Positions 1-8,073 of a stretch of DNA of 41,657 bases are shown here, one piece after another (position 1 is the first letter of the stretch; every line of letters starts with the position of its first letter). The stretch spans positions 1-41,657 of the forward strand of contig JAUHYE010000017.1 of NCBI GenBank assembly GCA_030426395.1. The letters are read 5' to 3'. The notes under the pieces are model-generated. The model saw only the letters and a list, made by a program, of their open reading frames with translations, was not told the DNA's origin and searched no databases. The stretch is from Phycisphaerae bacterium (lineage in GTDB: Bacteria; Planctomycetota; Phycisphaerae; Phycisphaerales; UBA1924). Position numbers and translations under genes: made by a program.

Positions 1-450
1 TACATAGTCCTTCACGATGCTCTTCACCAATAACTCTCCCGCTCCCCAAGGGTCTCGTTTCCAACGACCAAGATCACTTTGAAACCCGTAGACCGCCTGT
101 CGACCCTGAACGATAATCATTCTGGGCGTGACCGTTGCAGTAACCACTTCCTCCGTCGAGGAAAGATCCATTTCCACCCACCGTTGTAACCGCCCTGAAA
201 ATCCAAGCAACCGTGTGGTTGTCTGAACATATCCCGTCACACCTTTGCTTTCCACAACCAGGACCTCTTCTCCCGACGCTAACACTTTCCCGGCAATTCC
301 CTCACCGGACGTGATACCAAACAGCTGTCCCCTTACTGACGTGATGGTAACCTGATCAGTGACAATGTCTTGCGGCCAGACTTGGTGCGGCCAAACGGCT
401 AAGCCCCATAACACCATCATGGCGACCATGCGCATGCGCATAGACCTCAT
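1..450 (-). CDS. Exported protein of unknown function, C-terminally cut by the window edge
   Basis: An open frame of 150 codons starts at the ATG at 450 and runs off the window edge. The N-terminus (MRSMRMRMVAMMVLWGLAVW...) has Arg residues followed by a hydrophobic stretch, so it looks like a signal peptide ending near VWPQ. The remainder is beta-rich with many Val, Thr and Gly residues, and no family is recognised. Several in-frame ATGs lie within the first 8 codons, so the exact start is open; GAGG upstream of the second or third ATG could serve as ribosome binding site. The start lies 11 bases after the lptD stop, so the two are probably one transcript and this may be a periplasmic or outer-membrane partner. 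Base composition matches the lptD fragment and not the rest of the window. Confidence 0.55.
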   Translation of the reverse strand, partial: MRSMRMRMVAMMVLWGLAVWPHQVWPQDIVTDQVTITSVRGQLFGITSGEGIAGKVLASGEEVLVVESKGVTGYVQTTTRLLGFSGRLQRWVEMDLSSTEEVVTATVTPRMIIVQGRQAVYGFQSDLGRWKRDPWGAGELLVKSIVKDYV

Positions 451-461
451 TTGCTTGACGG

Positions 462-2090
462 CTACCGATAGTCCCAAGGAATTCCATGCTCCCCCGCCAT
501 GATGGGACCCAAAATCAACTTCATTAGTTGCGTTCCATTTCCCTGGGTTCCCCACAAGCCAGTCAAACTGATGAGAAATTCAAATTGGGAGCGGTCAGGA
601 AGCCGTGTATATGTGAGCCCGAGCGAAAAACATCGACAAGGATTTTGATATAGCCCGACCACATCCCATTCGGCAGTCTCTCCTGTTCGGAGGTCATGAT
701 ACCACTTGCTGCCTAAAGTCACCCCATACGGCAACCGCACTCCACCTCCAGTTGTCAGATAGAGAATTTCCTCGGCCGGAGCCAACACCTCATTAAACGA
801 CACGGGGTTCCAAATATCTCCCCGGCGGACTCTCGTCCCCGCTTTCGTGTAACGCTGCCCTACCGTCATATACCACGTTTTTCGGCTTTGGATGAGCACG
901 TCGGTATTCATCTGAGAGAAATATTTTTTGTTCGGATCGTAGAACGCATCCACCTTCACATTGAAAGCCGAGATGAATGCTGAGGAATCGACCGGTGAAT
1001 GAAAATGCCCCCGTGTCCAGATATCTGAAAAACGGGAGGCCAAGGGCGGAGGATTGGCCACATGATAACTTTGAGCAAATAACAGATCCAACCAGGTATT
1101 GGATTTTCCGCCACCAATTTGGCTCAATCGATTTTTCAATGAATAGGTCACCAGACTCTTTTGAATCAAATCATCCACCGCATCGATTTGGACTAATTCC
1201 GCTTGTTTCGTCTGTGGCACATACTCATAAATCACATTCGGTTGTATTGAATGGCGGATCCAATTCCCATCGCCGAGAGAAAACCGTTTCGAGACATTCG
1301 AGAACAATTCAGCTCCCACCCAAAACGTTTCACGATGTTGCGCTGATTTTTTCGTGAGCCCCCGCGTATAACCCACCTCACGAAATTTCACCTGAGGACG
1401 AAATCCCAACGTGTGCCCAAAATGGAGCCCCTCCATCGACAATCCCGGCAATATATCAATACGACCCACATTGAATCCCGTCTTTCTGTAAAATTGCACT
1501 GCGGTCGTTTCGGCCGTCAGCAATATGGGACTTCCCAAGACACTGGGGTTCACGAAGCGATGCCCGATTTCAGGCAACCGCTGAAAGGTCGAATCGCCGC
1601 CTTCACTTAACGGCTGAATATATTGACCCGATAGATACAGTGCCCCATGATCCAGTCGTTGTAAAAGAGTGAGATACGACTCTTGACTGGGCAAAGCCCG
1701 TTGAGTCCCAGAACTGCTGAAGTTTTGCAAAACCGTTCGATCACTGGAAAAATTGGCGCGCATACGTAAAGACAAATTAGGGTTGAATTGCTGAACATGA
1801 GCCCCTCGAACTTCGGCTCGTCCACGATTTTGCTGGGTATCATAGAGCGAGCGAACCAACCATTCTCCCTTTGTGAGCCGGTTCCACGCATAGCGATATT
1901 CCAGATCCGCACCACCTCCACGCTCCGTTAATATTTGGGGGGAAATGGTTACATCATTACTGGGGTCGATGGCCCAAAAATACCCCTGCCGATCCTGGTA
2001 ACCGAAGTTCGTATTGTATCCTGTCGTAGGAAATAAGAATCCGCTTTTTCGAGAAGCGCCCAGCGGGTATCGAAAGGTGGGAAGCGGGAT
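462..2090 (-). CDS. lptD: LPS-assembly protein LptD, C-terminal barrel fragment
   Basis: LptD is the outer-membrane beta-barrel that inserts lipopolysaccharide into the outer leaflet together with LptE. The frame opens with the family-typical segment PLPTFRYPLG, RKSGFLFPT and GYNTNFGYQ, then continues for over 500 residues of alternating short beta strands with aromatic girdle residues and ends at FEFLISLTGLWG followed by a short tail (stop at 462). The N-terminal signal peptide and OstA/LptA-like periplasmic domain are missing. Upstream of about 2,090 the frame continues without a stop into a ClC channel of a different base composition, so the true 5' half is absent. The GC content is near half by eye, against about two thirds in the rest of the window. 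Family call is firm; origin (perhaps Nitrospirota) is inference. Confidence 0.8.
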   Translation of the reverse strand: MPLPTFRYPLGASRKSGFLFPTTGYNTNFGYQDRQGYFWAIDPSNDVTISPQILTERGGGADLEYRYAWNRLTKGEWLVRSLYDTQQNRGRAEVRGAHVQQFNPNLSLRMRANFSSDRTVLQNFSSSGTQRALPSQESYLTLLQRLDHGALYLSGQYIQPLSEGGDSTFQRLPEIGHRFVNPSVLGSPILLTAETTAVQFYRKTGFNVGRIDILPGLSMEGLHFGHTLGFRPQVKFREVGYTRGLTKKSAQHRETFWVGAELFSNVSKRFSLGDGNWIRHSIQPNVIYEYVPQTKQAELVQIDAVDDLIQKSLVTYSLKNRLSQIGGGKSNTWLDLLFAQSYHVANPPPLASRFSDIWTRGHFHSPVDSSAFISAFNVKVDAFYDPNKKYFSQMNTDVLIQSRKTWYMTVGQRYTKAGTRVRRGDIWNPVSFNEVLAPAEEILYLTTGGGVRLPYGVTLGSKWYHDLRTGETAEWDVVGLYQNPCRCFSLGLTYTRLPDRSQFEFLISLTGLWGTQGNGTQLMKLILGPIMAGEHGIPWDYR

Positions 2091-2105
2091 CACCGGCACG
2101 CTGGT
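2070..2105. other. Probable chimeric junction between two genomes
   Basis: Within these bases the minus-strand reading frame changes from a ClC channel (last channel-like residues ...AILRKIAVTSV) to LptD (PLPTFRYPLG...). GC content and codon choice shift at the same point: GC-rich third positions on the right, many A/T-ending codons on the left. The two families have unrelated folds and topologies, and each is incomplete at the joint. The exact base cannot be fixed by eye because VPVIPLP could belong to either protein, which is what a short shared overlap in an assembly would produce. Confidence 0.8.
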
Positions 2106-3563
2106 GACGGCGATCTTGCGCAGGATGGCCAGGTCGCCCGTGCGGCCGATCCGCAACCCGGCCCGGCGCAGCGGATGGGTATAGACATTGTCGCGATCGA
2201 TGGCCTGGGCCACCAGCGTCGCGATGACGGCCGCCAGCATGATGGGCAGCAGCACGTAGGGGTCGCGTGTGATCTCGAACAGCAGCAGGATGGCCGTAAG
2301 CGTCGCGTGCGTGCTGCCCGCCACCACCGCCGCCATGCCCACCAGGGCGTACGCGGCGGGCGAGCCGTCCTGGGGCAGCAAACCCACACGCTGGAGCGCG
2401 ATACCCAGGGCCGCGCCGCCCGCGGCCCCGATGAACAGGCTGGGGGCGAAGACGCCACCGCTGCCGCCGCTGGCCAGCGTCAGGCTGGTAGCAACCGCCT
2501 TGAAGAGCGCCAGCAGCGCGATGAGCCAGATGGCCAGCGGCAGGGCCGCCTCCTCGTGTGCCATTGCTCCGAACGCCGCGTCGTAGCTGGCTGGGTCGAG
2601 CAACCAGCGGATGGCTTCGTAACCGTTGCCGTAGAAGCTGGGGATGTGGCCCGCCTCGGAGCCCGCGTCACCCGGAGCGGCACGAACAAGCAGGATCCAC
2701 ACCAGGCCCAGGGCGCCCAGCAGCAGGCCGCCGGTGATGGGCGCCACGAGCCAGTGCAGCTTGAGCTTCGCGTAGACGCCCTCGCACCAGTGCAGCATGC
2801 GGTTGAAGCCCACCGCAAGCACCCCGCAGATGAGCCCGAGCACGAGGTAATTGGGCAGCTCCCAGCCGGTGAACTGGACCTTTTGCAATGCGTCGCTGGC
2901 GGCGAAGATGGCCTCGTTCTGGCCCGTGGTGATGTGCGTCACCGCCGCCGCGAACACGGCCGCCACCACGATGGGGGTAAAGGTCTTGAGCGAGAAGTCG
3001 CGCAGCAGCACCTCGAGCGCGAAGAAGACGCCCGCGATCGGGGCGTTGAAGATCGCGCTGATGCCCGCCGCGGCCCCGCAGCCCACCAGCGTCATCATCT
3101 GCTCGCGGCTGACACCCAATCGCTGGGCGATCACCGAGCCGGCGGTGGCCCCGATCTGCACGATGGGGCCCTCTGTACCGCTCGAGCCGCCGCTGGCGAC
3201 AGTGGCGATGCTGGCCACCACCTTGGTGAGCCCGACGCGTGCGGGGATGTGCCCGCCCTTTTCGATCAGCGCCCGCATGACCTGGGGCACGCCATGCCCG
3301 CTGGCGTCGCTGGCGAACACGCGGACGAGGATGCCGGTGACCATCAGGCCGATGGTCGGCCCCAAGAACAGCAGCCAGATGGGCAGGGCGAGCTGGCCGT
3401 GCTTGACGTGGTGCTCGACCTCGTGCAGGGCCCAGGCGAAGCCCAGCGTGCCCAGGCCCGTCAGGGCGCCCACTCCCGCTCCGGCGGCGACCATGAACCA
3501 GTCCTTGCGCAGCCTCAGGCGCTTGGTCAGGCGGGTGGCGAGGTCGGAGAGGGGGCGGGCCAT
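2091..3563 (-). CDS. ClC-family chloride channel/transporter, 3' end lost
   Basis: ClC proteins move chloride, often in exchange for protons, across the inner membrane. Starting at the ATG at 3563, about 490 residues remain. The chloride-site motifs are in order: GHGVPQV (the GxGIP position), SGTEGPIVQIG with the gating Glu, and GSGGVFAPSLFIGAAGG. Many hydrophobic helices surround them. The last sure residues follow the membrane domain, where family members of this type often continue into CBS domains; that part is replaced by LptD. The frame extends upstream of 3563 but those residues look like non-coding translation. A TATATT at 3574-3579 on the minus strand would place transcription start only a few bases before the ATG. 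It is divergent from the beta-helix gene at 3729. Confidence 0.85.
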
Positions 3564-3695
3564 GGGAACTGGCAATATAGCGGGGTGGCGGCAGGGACCG
3601 AGATCGGGCGAAACCGCAACCCATGCGGGCCCGGCGGTGTAGGGTCTCTGGAGGGCTCTCCGGGAGAGGGGCCCGAGATTGATCAAATAATACCG

Positions 3696-3724
3696 AAAAT
3701 GGGGAGAACAAAAATGGGGAGAAC
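3696..3724 (+). repeat. Tandem duplication of a 14-base leader segment carrying ATG and Shine-Dalgarno
   Basis: AAAATGGGGAGAAC occurs at 3696-3709 and again at 3711-3724, a 15-base step. Each copy holds an in-frame ATG and a GGGGAGAA that can act as ribosome binding site; the second copy lies right before the ATG at 3729. Because the step is five codons, all three ATGs share the frame of the downstream gene. Confidence 0.75.
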
Positions 3725-3728
3725 ATCG

Positions 3729-5393
3729 ATGCTCGAGCAACGACGAACGGCACTGTGCGCTTCGGCGATCCTGTCACTGGCCGGCATCGCTCTGGCCGAC
3801 CAGTTGACCGTCCCGAGCCCGGAGTACCCCACGATTGGGGCGGCGATCGCCGCCGCGGTCGATGGCGACGAGGTCCTGCTGCTCGACGGCGTCTACGAGG
3901 GCACGGGCAACTGGGACGCCACGGTGTTCGCCCAGATCACCATCCGCGGGGCGTCGGGCGACGCGTCGGCGGTCGTCATCCAGGGCCCCGACCTCTCGGG
4001 CTTCCCCGTCGACGCCCACCGGGCGTTCCGCGTTCTCGACGACGTGACCATCGCCGACCTGACCCTTCGGGGCTTGAGCAACTCGGCCGTGCTGGTCGAG
4101 AGCGCCGCGACGGCGACCTTCCGCAACGTCCTGTTCGATGGCAACATCATCCCCGACAACGACTCTTGCGAGACGAGCTTCGGCGCCGCCGCCGTGGTCG
4201 AATCGGCCACCGCCACCTTCGACCAGTGCGTGTTCATCGACAACGTCGCCTACTCGCCCACGTGCTCGGGCACGGGCCGGGCCTTCGGCGGGGCCATCTG
4301 GGCCGAGTCCGCCCGGCTCACGCTGCGAGACTGCGAATTCACGGCCAACCGCGTGAGCGGGTCGGAGCTCGGCCGCGGCGGCGCCATCGCGGCCACCGAG
4401 AGCGACCTGCGCCTCGAGCGGACCACGTTCGCTCGCAACGCCGTGACCGGCGACGCCACCTCGGGCGGGGCCATCAACACCGAGCGGGGCACGCTCGAGG
4501 TCCTGGGCTGCCGCTTCGAGGACAACCGGGCCACGGGGTCCGTCTTCGGCGTGCTGGGCGGGGCCATCAACGCCTCGCGCGGCGGCGTGGCGACCATCAC
4601 AAACACGACCTTCGCCGCCAACACGGCCGACGGACGCTTCGCCGACGCCTCGGAGGTCGGCGGCGGGGCCATCGCCAGCGACGGCGACCTCACCCTGGTC
4701 AACGTGCTCTTCGAGGCCAACGAGGCCGCCGGCCCGTGCGTCGGCTCCTTCGGCTTCGCCCACGGCGGGGCCCTGTACGTCTACGGCGGCGGGGCCCGGG
4801 CCTTCCATGTCACCTCGGTGGGCAACACCTCCGGCTGCGCCGCGGGCGTGCACGTGGCCGGCGGGGCGACCCTCTTCCTGGGCAACAGCATCGTCCGCGA
4901 CGGGGCCCCCGTCGCCGACCCGGGCGGCACCATCGAGGCGACCTACTCGAACATCGAGGGGGGGCTCGCCGGCGAGGGCAACATCGACGCGGCGCCCATC
5001 TACCAGCCGGGCTCCTATCGCCTGGCCAGCGGCTCGCCGGGCGTCGACGCGGGCAGCGTCGACAACCTGATCGCCGACGAGCTGGACATGGACGGCGACG
5101 GCGACACCAGCGAGCCCACGCCGCTGGACCTGGACGGCAACGCCCGCCGCTCGAACGACCCGGCCACGCCCGACACCGGTTCGGGCACGGCCCCGCTGCC
5201 CGACATGGGGGCCTACGAGCTGGTGGTGTGCATCGCCGACTTCGACGGCGACGGCCAGCTCACCCTCTTCGACTTCCTGGCCTTCCAGAACGCCTTCGAC
5301 GCGGGCGAGCCGGCGGCCGACTTCGATGGCGACGGCGAGCTGACGCTGTTCGACTTCCTGGCGTTCCAGAACGCGTTCGACGCGGGGTGTTGA
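3729..5393 (+). CDS. Exported right-handed beta-helix (pectate-lyase-like) protein with dockerin-like C-terminal repeats
   Basis: Protein of 554 residues. The start at 3729 is preceded by GGGGAG at good spacing and followed by a signal peptide (MLEQRRTALCASAILSLAGIA...). Residues ~25-480 carry short repeating strands such as GGAIxA, TxFxxN and the YPTIGAAIAAAVDGDEVLLLDG opening, typical of parallel beta-helix polymorphic outer-membrane/pectate-lyase-like proteins. The last ~55 residues are two copies of DFDGDGxLTLFDFLAFQNAFDAG, an EF-hand/dockerin-like calcium loop plus helix, ending in a final Cys. The tail is probably a surface sorting or anchoring module shared with the proteins at 30686 and 36625. 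Substrate and role are unknown; an adhesin or structural surface protein is as likely as an enzyme, since no catalytic site is evident. Followed by a 21-bp repeat array. Confidence 0.85.
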   Translation: MLEQRRTALCASAILSLAGIALADQLTVPSPEYPTIGAAIAAAVDGDEVLLLDGVYEGTGNWDATVFAQITIRGASGDASAVVIQGPDLSGFPVDAHRAFRVLDDVTIADLTLRGLSNSAVLVESAATATFRNVLFDGNIIPDNDSCETSFGAAAVVESATATFDQCVFIDNVAYSPTCSGTGRAFGGAIWAESARLTLRDCEFTANRVSGSELGRGGAIAATESDLRLERTTFARNAVTGDATSGGAINTERGTLEVLGCRFEDNRATGSVFGVLGGAINASRGGVATITNTTFAANTADGRFADASEVGGGAIASDGDLTLVNVLFEANEAAGPCVGSFGFAHGGALYVYGGGARAFHVTSVGNTSGCAAGVHVAGGATLFLGNSIVRDGAPVADPGGTIEATYSNIEGGLAGEGNIDAAPIYQPGSYRLASGSPGVDAGSVDNLIADELDMDGDGDTSEPTPLDLDGNARRSNDPATPDTGSGTAPLPDMGAYELVVCIADFDGDGQLTLFDFLAFQNAFDAGEPAADFDGDGELTLFDFLAFQNAFDAGC

Positions 5394-5497
5394 AGTTTCG
5401 CTTGGTCGGGCGGAGCCCTCCCAGCGCGAGGTAGGAGGAAGTGGTAGGTCCGGTAGGTTGAAGGGTTGGTAGGATGAAGAGGCGATGACGCCGGCCG

Positions 5498-5833
5498 TCG
5501 AACCGGGCTTGGGCGTGGATAGAACGCCCTGAGAGGCCGGGAGGGCGGTTTTCGTGCTCGCCGGGACCGATTCGAGCAGCACCGAACCCGGTTTTCGGAG
5601 CACCGACGCCGGTTTTGAGCGCTGTGGATCCGTTCCACGGCTCGAAGAACCGGCGGCGGTGAGCGCCGGAACGATTCCGGGGCGCGGCGAAGCCATCCCT
5701 GAGCGCACCGAACCCCCTTCGGGGAGCGCAGGAACGGGTTCTGGGAGCGCAGAAATCATTTTTGGGAGCGCAAAAATGATTTCTGCGCTCCCGATTCGGG
5801 CTTGAGCGAATCTCGAAACAATTTTTGCAAGCC
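5498..5833. repeat. Array of sixteen imperfect 21-bp palindromic repeats
   Basis: The 548 bases between the beta-helix gene and fahA hold no credible gene. From 5498 to 5833 the sequence can be cut into 16 ungapped units of exactly 21 bases. Each has a ~15-base core that is a small inverted repeat and a ~6-base linker close to GGAGCG. Cores differ in sequence but keep pairing: GTGGA/TCCAC, CCGGAA/TTCCGG, CCGAA/TTCGG, and A/T-rich versions such as CAGAAAT/ATTTTTG. The first few units (5498-5581) and the unit at 5687-5707 are weaker. 5394-5497 and 5834-5930 hold nothing recognised apart from the fahA ribosome site. Confidence 0.75.
5743..5792. repeat. Perfect 21-bp inverted repeat with 8-base loop inside the array
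   Basis: The arm at 5743-5763 (begins GGGAGCGCAG, ends CATTTTT) is the exact reverse complement of 5772-5792 (begins AAAAATG, ends GCGCTCCC), with GGGAGCGC between. It is formed by neighbouring repeat units facing each other, and is by far the strongest hairpin in the window. No T-run follows on either strand, so it is not a classic terminator. Confidence 0.85.
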
Positions 5834-5941
5834 CCGCCAGGGCCCGAACACCGGCGACCATATCGCGGTCGCGCCGGCCGTCGCCCGGGGCCCTTGGCTC
5901 TACACTGCCCCCCACACGTCCCAAGCCCAGCCGGAGGATTT

Positions 5942-7345
5942 ATGGCCGCCCCTACCAGCCCCCACTCCCCCCACTACCCCATCGACGAGACCCACGACCC
6001 CAAGCTGGAGAGCTGGGTCGAGAGCGCCAACGACCCGGGGACGGACTTTCCGATCCAGAACCTGCCGCTGTGCATGATCGCCGCGCCCGTGGAGGACGAG
6101 CCCGACGCGATGAGCGTGCACCCGGCGGTGCGGATCGGCGACATGGTGCTCGTGCTCGACATGCTCGCGCACTTCGAGATCGTCGACGGTTCCGCCGACG
6201 AGTGGCAATGGCTCTTCGTCGAAGACCTCGCCGAGCAGGGCCTGACCGGCCGCGTCCGCAAGATCGTGCAGGACCTGCTGAAGAAGGACAACGCGACGCT
6301 CCGCGATCATCCCGATTGCGACCAGATCGTCGTGCCCGTCGACGAGGTGTCGCTGGGCGTGCCGCTCATGGACCTGGGCGACTACACCGACTTCTACGCC
6401 TCCCTCTACCACGCAACGAGCGTCGGCAGCATGTTCCGGCCCGACAACCCGCTGCTACCCAACTACAAGCACATCCCCATCGGCTACCACGGCCGGGCGT
6501 CGAGCATCGTCGCCAGCGGCACGGACGTGCGCCGGCCGGTCGGCCAGCAGGCGCCCACGGAGGACGGCGGCGCGCCCAGCTTCGGGCCCTGCAAGCTGCT
6601 GGACTACGAACTGGAGATGGGCGTCGTGGTTGGTCGCGGCAACGAGCTGGGCGACACGATCCCCATCGGCGAAGCCGAAACGCACATGCTCGGCCTGTGC
6701 CTGGTCAACGACTGGTCGGCCCGCGACCTGCAGAAGTGGGAGTACCAGCCGCTGGGCCCCTTCCTGGCCAAGAGCTTCGCGACGACGGTGAGCCCCTACA
6801 TCGTGACGATGGAGGCCCTCGCGCCCTTCCGGACGCCCGCATTCAAGAGGGATGCCGGCGATCCGTCACCCCTGCCCTACCTGACGAGCGAAGGCAACAC
6901 CTCCGGTGGGGGTTTTGACATCACCCTCGAGGTGTATCTCTCCAGCGAGCAGATGCGCAGCAAGAAGATGGAGCCCGTGCGCATCAGCCGCGGCAACTTC
7001 AAGGACATGTACTGGACCCTCGCCCAGATGCTGACCCACCACAGCAGCAACGGCTGCAACATGCAGCCGGGCGACCTGCTCGCAAGCGGCACCGTCAGCG
7101 GCAAGACGAAGGACAGCCGAGGCTGCCTGCTCGAGCTCACCTGGAACGGCGACGCCTTCGCCAGCCCGCCCAAGCTCGTGCCCGGCACCGACCGCACGCC
7201 CATCGATCTCCCGACAGGGGAACAGCGCAAATTCCTCGCCGACGGCGACGAGGTGATCATCAAGGGCTATTGCGAACGCGAGGGCTTCCGGCGGATCGGC
7301 TTCGGCGAGTGCCGGGGCATCATCACGCCGGCGCGAACCATCTGA
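5942..7345 (+). CDS. fahA: Fumarylacetoacetase
   Basis: Fumarylacetoacetate hydrolase carries out the last step of tyrosine/phenylalanine breakdown, splitting fumarylacetoacetate to fumarate and acetoacetate. The 467-residue protein has the two-domain eukaryote-like FAH layout. Diagnostic segments are GYHGRASSIVASGT (catalytic His), RRPVGQ, LDYELEMGVVVG (metal-binding Glu pair), NDWSARDLQKWEYQPLGPF, AKSFATTVSPYIV, and the C-terminal GDLLASGTVSG. The start at 5942 is preceded by GGAGG; the frame is open further upstream but without a ribosome site. No other homogentisate-pathway gene lies nearby. Its TGA stop is immediately followed by a hairpin-pair repeat. Confidence 0.95.
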   Translation: MAAPTSPHSPHYPIDETHDPKLESWVESANDPGTDFPIQNLPLCMIAAPVEDEPDAMSVHPAVRIGDMVLVLDMLAHFEIVDGSADEWQWLFVEDLAEQGLTGRVRKIVQDLLKKDNATLRDHPDCDQIVVPVDEVSLGVPLMDLGDYTDFYASLYHATSVGSMFRPDNPLLPNYKHIPIGYHGRASSIVASGTDVRRPVGQQAPTEDGGAPSFGPCKLLDYELEMGVVVGRGNELGDTIPIGEAETHMLGLCLVNDWSARDLQKWEYQPLGPFLAKSFATTVSPYIVTMEALAPFRTPAFKRDAGDPSPLPYLTSEGNTSGGGFDITLEVYLSSEQMRSKKMEPVRISRGNFKDMYWTLAQMLTHHSSNGCNMQPGDLLASGTVSGKTKDSRGCLLELTWNGDAFASPPKLVPGTDRTPIDLPTGEQRKFLADGDEVIIKGYCEREGFRRIGFGECRGIITPARTI

Positions 7346-7428
7346 CGAACCCCTTCCGTGAGGAAGGGGGCACGAACCGCCTAGAACGCACGCCGCGCCG
7401 ATGCCACCCGCCTCACGGCGGGGGTTCG
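7346..7428. repeat. REPIN-like pair of inverted hairpins filling the gap between two convergent stop codons
   Basis: Hairpin 1 is CCCCTTCC-GTGA-GGAAGGGG at 7350-7369. Hairpin 2 is CCCGCC-TCAC-GGCGGG at 7407-7422, so its loop is the reverse complement of the first. Read outwards-in from each end the flanks agree: CGAACCCC, then a variable stem, then GTGA. The stems differ but remain paired. The element occupies exactly the space between the fahA TGA and the UPF0316 TAA, so each stop codon is directly followed by CGAACCCC. Hairpin 2 followed by GGTTCGTTATTTT may also act as a weak terminator. Confidence 0.65.
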
Positions 7429-8004
7429 TTATTTTCTCAATTGCCCGAACCGCCAGGGCTTCTCGGCTGCCCGCACGCTCGAGATGCCGCTGAAGCCGCT
7501 GACCTTCTCGGCCCGCTCGACCGAGACGATGGCGTCCGGGGCGATGCGGGCGACCTTCTCCATGACGTCGGGCACGACCTTGCGCTTGACGGCCAGGAAG
7601 ACCATCTCGACGGGCCCCTCGCGGGTGAAGCCCCCGCCCCCGCCGTGGCCGTCCATGCGCGTGGTGTGGTAGCCCTTGCGCCGCAGCCGCTCGGCCAGCA
7701 GCAGCTCGGGCCTCGGGTTGATCACGCGGATGACCCGCCAGCCGATAGCCAGCCGCTGCTCGATCTCCATGCCGATGAGCGTGCCCAGCGCGAAGCCCCC
7801 GCCATAGGCGATGAGGGCGACCACGCTGTCGATGTACTGGATGGCCTTGCCCACGGCGATCATCCAGATCATGACCTCGAAGAAGCCCAGCAGGGCCGAG
7901 ACGTAGCGGTGCCCGTTCATCACCATGATCATGCGGACGGTGCCGATGGGCACGTCGAGCAAACGGGCGCAGAAGATCAGGATCAGGATGGGCCATTCGG
8001 GCAT
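7429..8004 (-). CDS. UPF0316 (DUF5698/DUF2179) membrane protein
   Basis: Protein of 191 residues. Three hydrophobic segments occupy roughly residues 1-100 (PILILIFCARLLD, VSALLGFFEVMIWMIAVG, IAYGGGFALGTLIGMEIE), followed by a soluble C-terminal domain with the DUF2179-like pattern (RRKGYHTTRMDGHGGGG, VFLAVKRK). The start ATG at 8004 has GGAGG 8 bases upstream. Members of this family are conserved inner-membrane proteins without an assigned reaction; the C-terminal domain has been proposed to bind small ligands. It converges on fahA with only the hairpin-pair element between them. Confidence 0.85.
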   Translation of the reverse strand: MPEWPILILIFCARLLDVPIGTVRMIMVMNGHRYVSALLGFFEVMIWMIAVGKAIQYIDSVVALIAYGGGFALGTLIGMEIEQRLAIGWRVIRVINPRPELLLAERLRRKGYHTTRMDGHGGGGGFTREGPVEMVFLAVKRKVVPDVMEKVARIAPDAIVSVERAEKVSGFSGISSVRAAEKPWRFGQLRK

Positions 8005-8073
8005 GGGATTCGACCTCCGTGAACCCCAATCGTCGCACCGGCCCGTCGGCGATCAATCCCGGTCAAGCCTCGA

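Noticed and set aside
462-3563. A single ClC-LptD fusion protein
   Set aside because: Composition and codon use change at the joint, both domains are incomplete, and an inner-membrane channel fused to an outer-membrane barrel is topologically implausible.
2175-5393. A 1,072-residue plus-strand protein starting inside the ClC gene
   Set aside because: The first ~518 residues are low-complexity translation antisense to the ClC gene; the signal peptide and ribosome site at 3729 mark the real start.
5498-5833. CRISPR array
   Set aside because: Units are contiguous at 21 bases with no constant repeat separated by unique spacers, and no cas gene is present.
3774-5924. A 716-residue minus-strand frame
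   Set aside because: Antisense to the exported beta-helix gene with skewed Gly/Val/Arg composition typical of GC-rich shadow frames.
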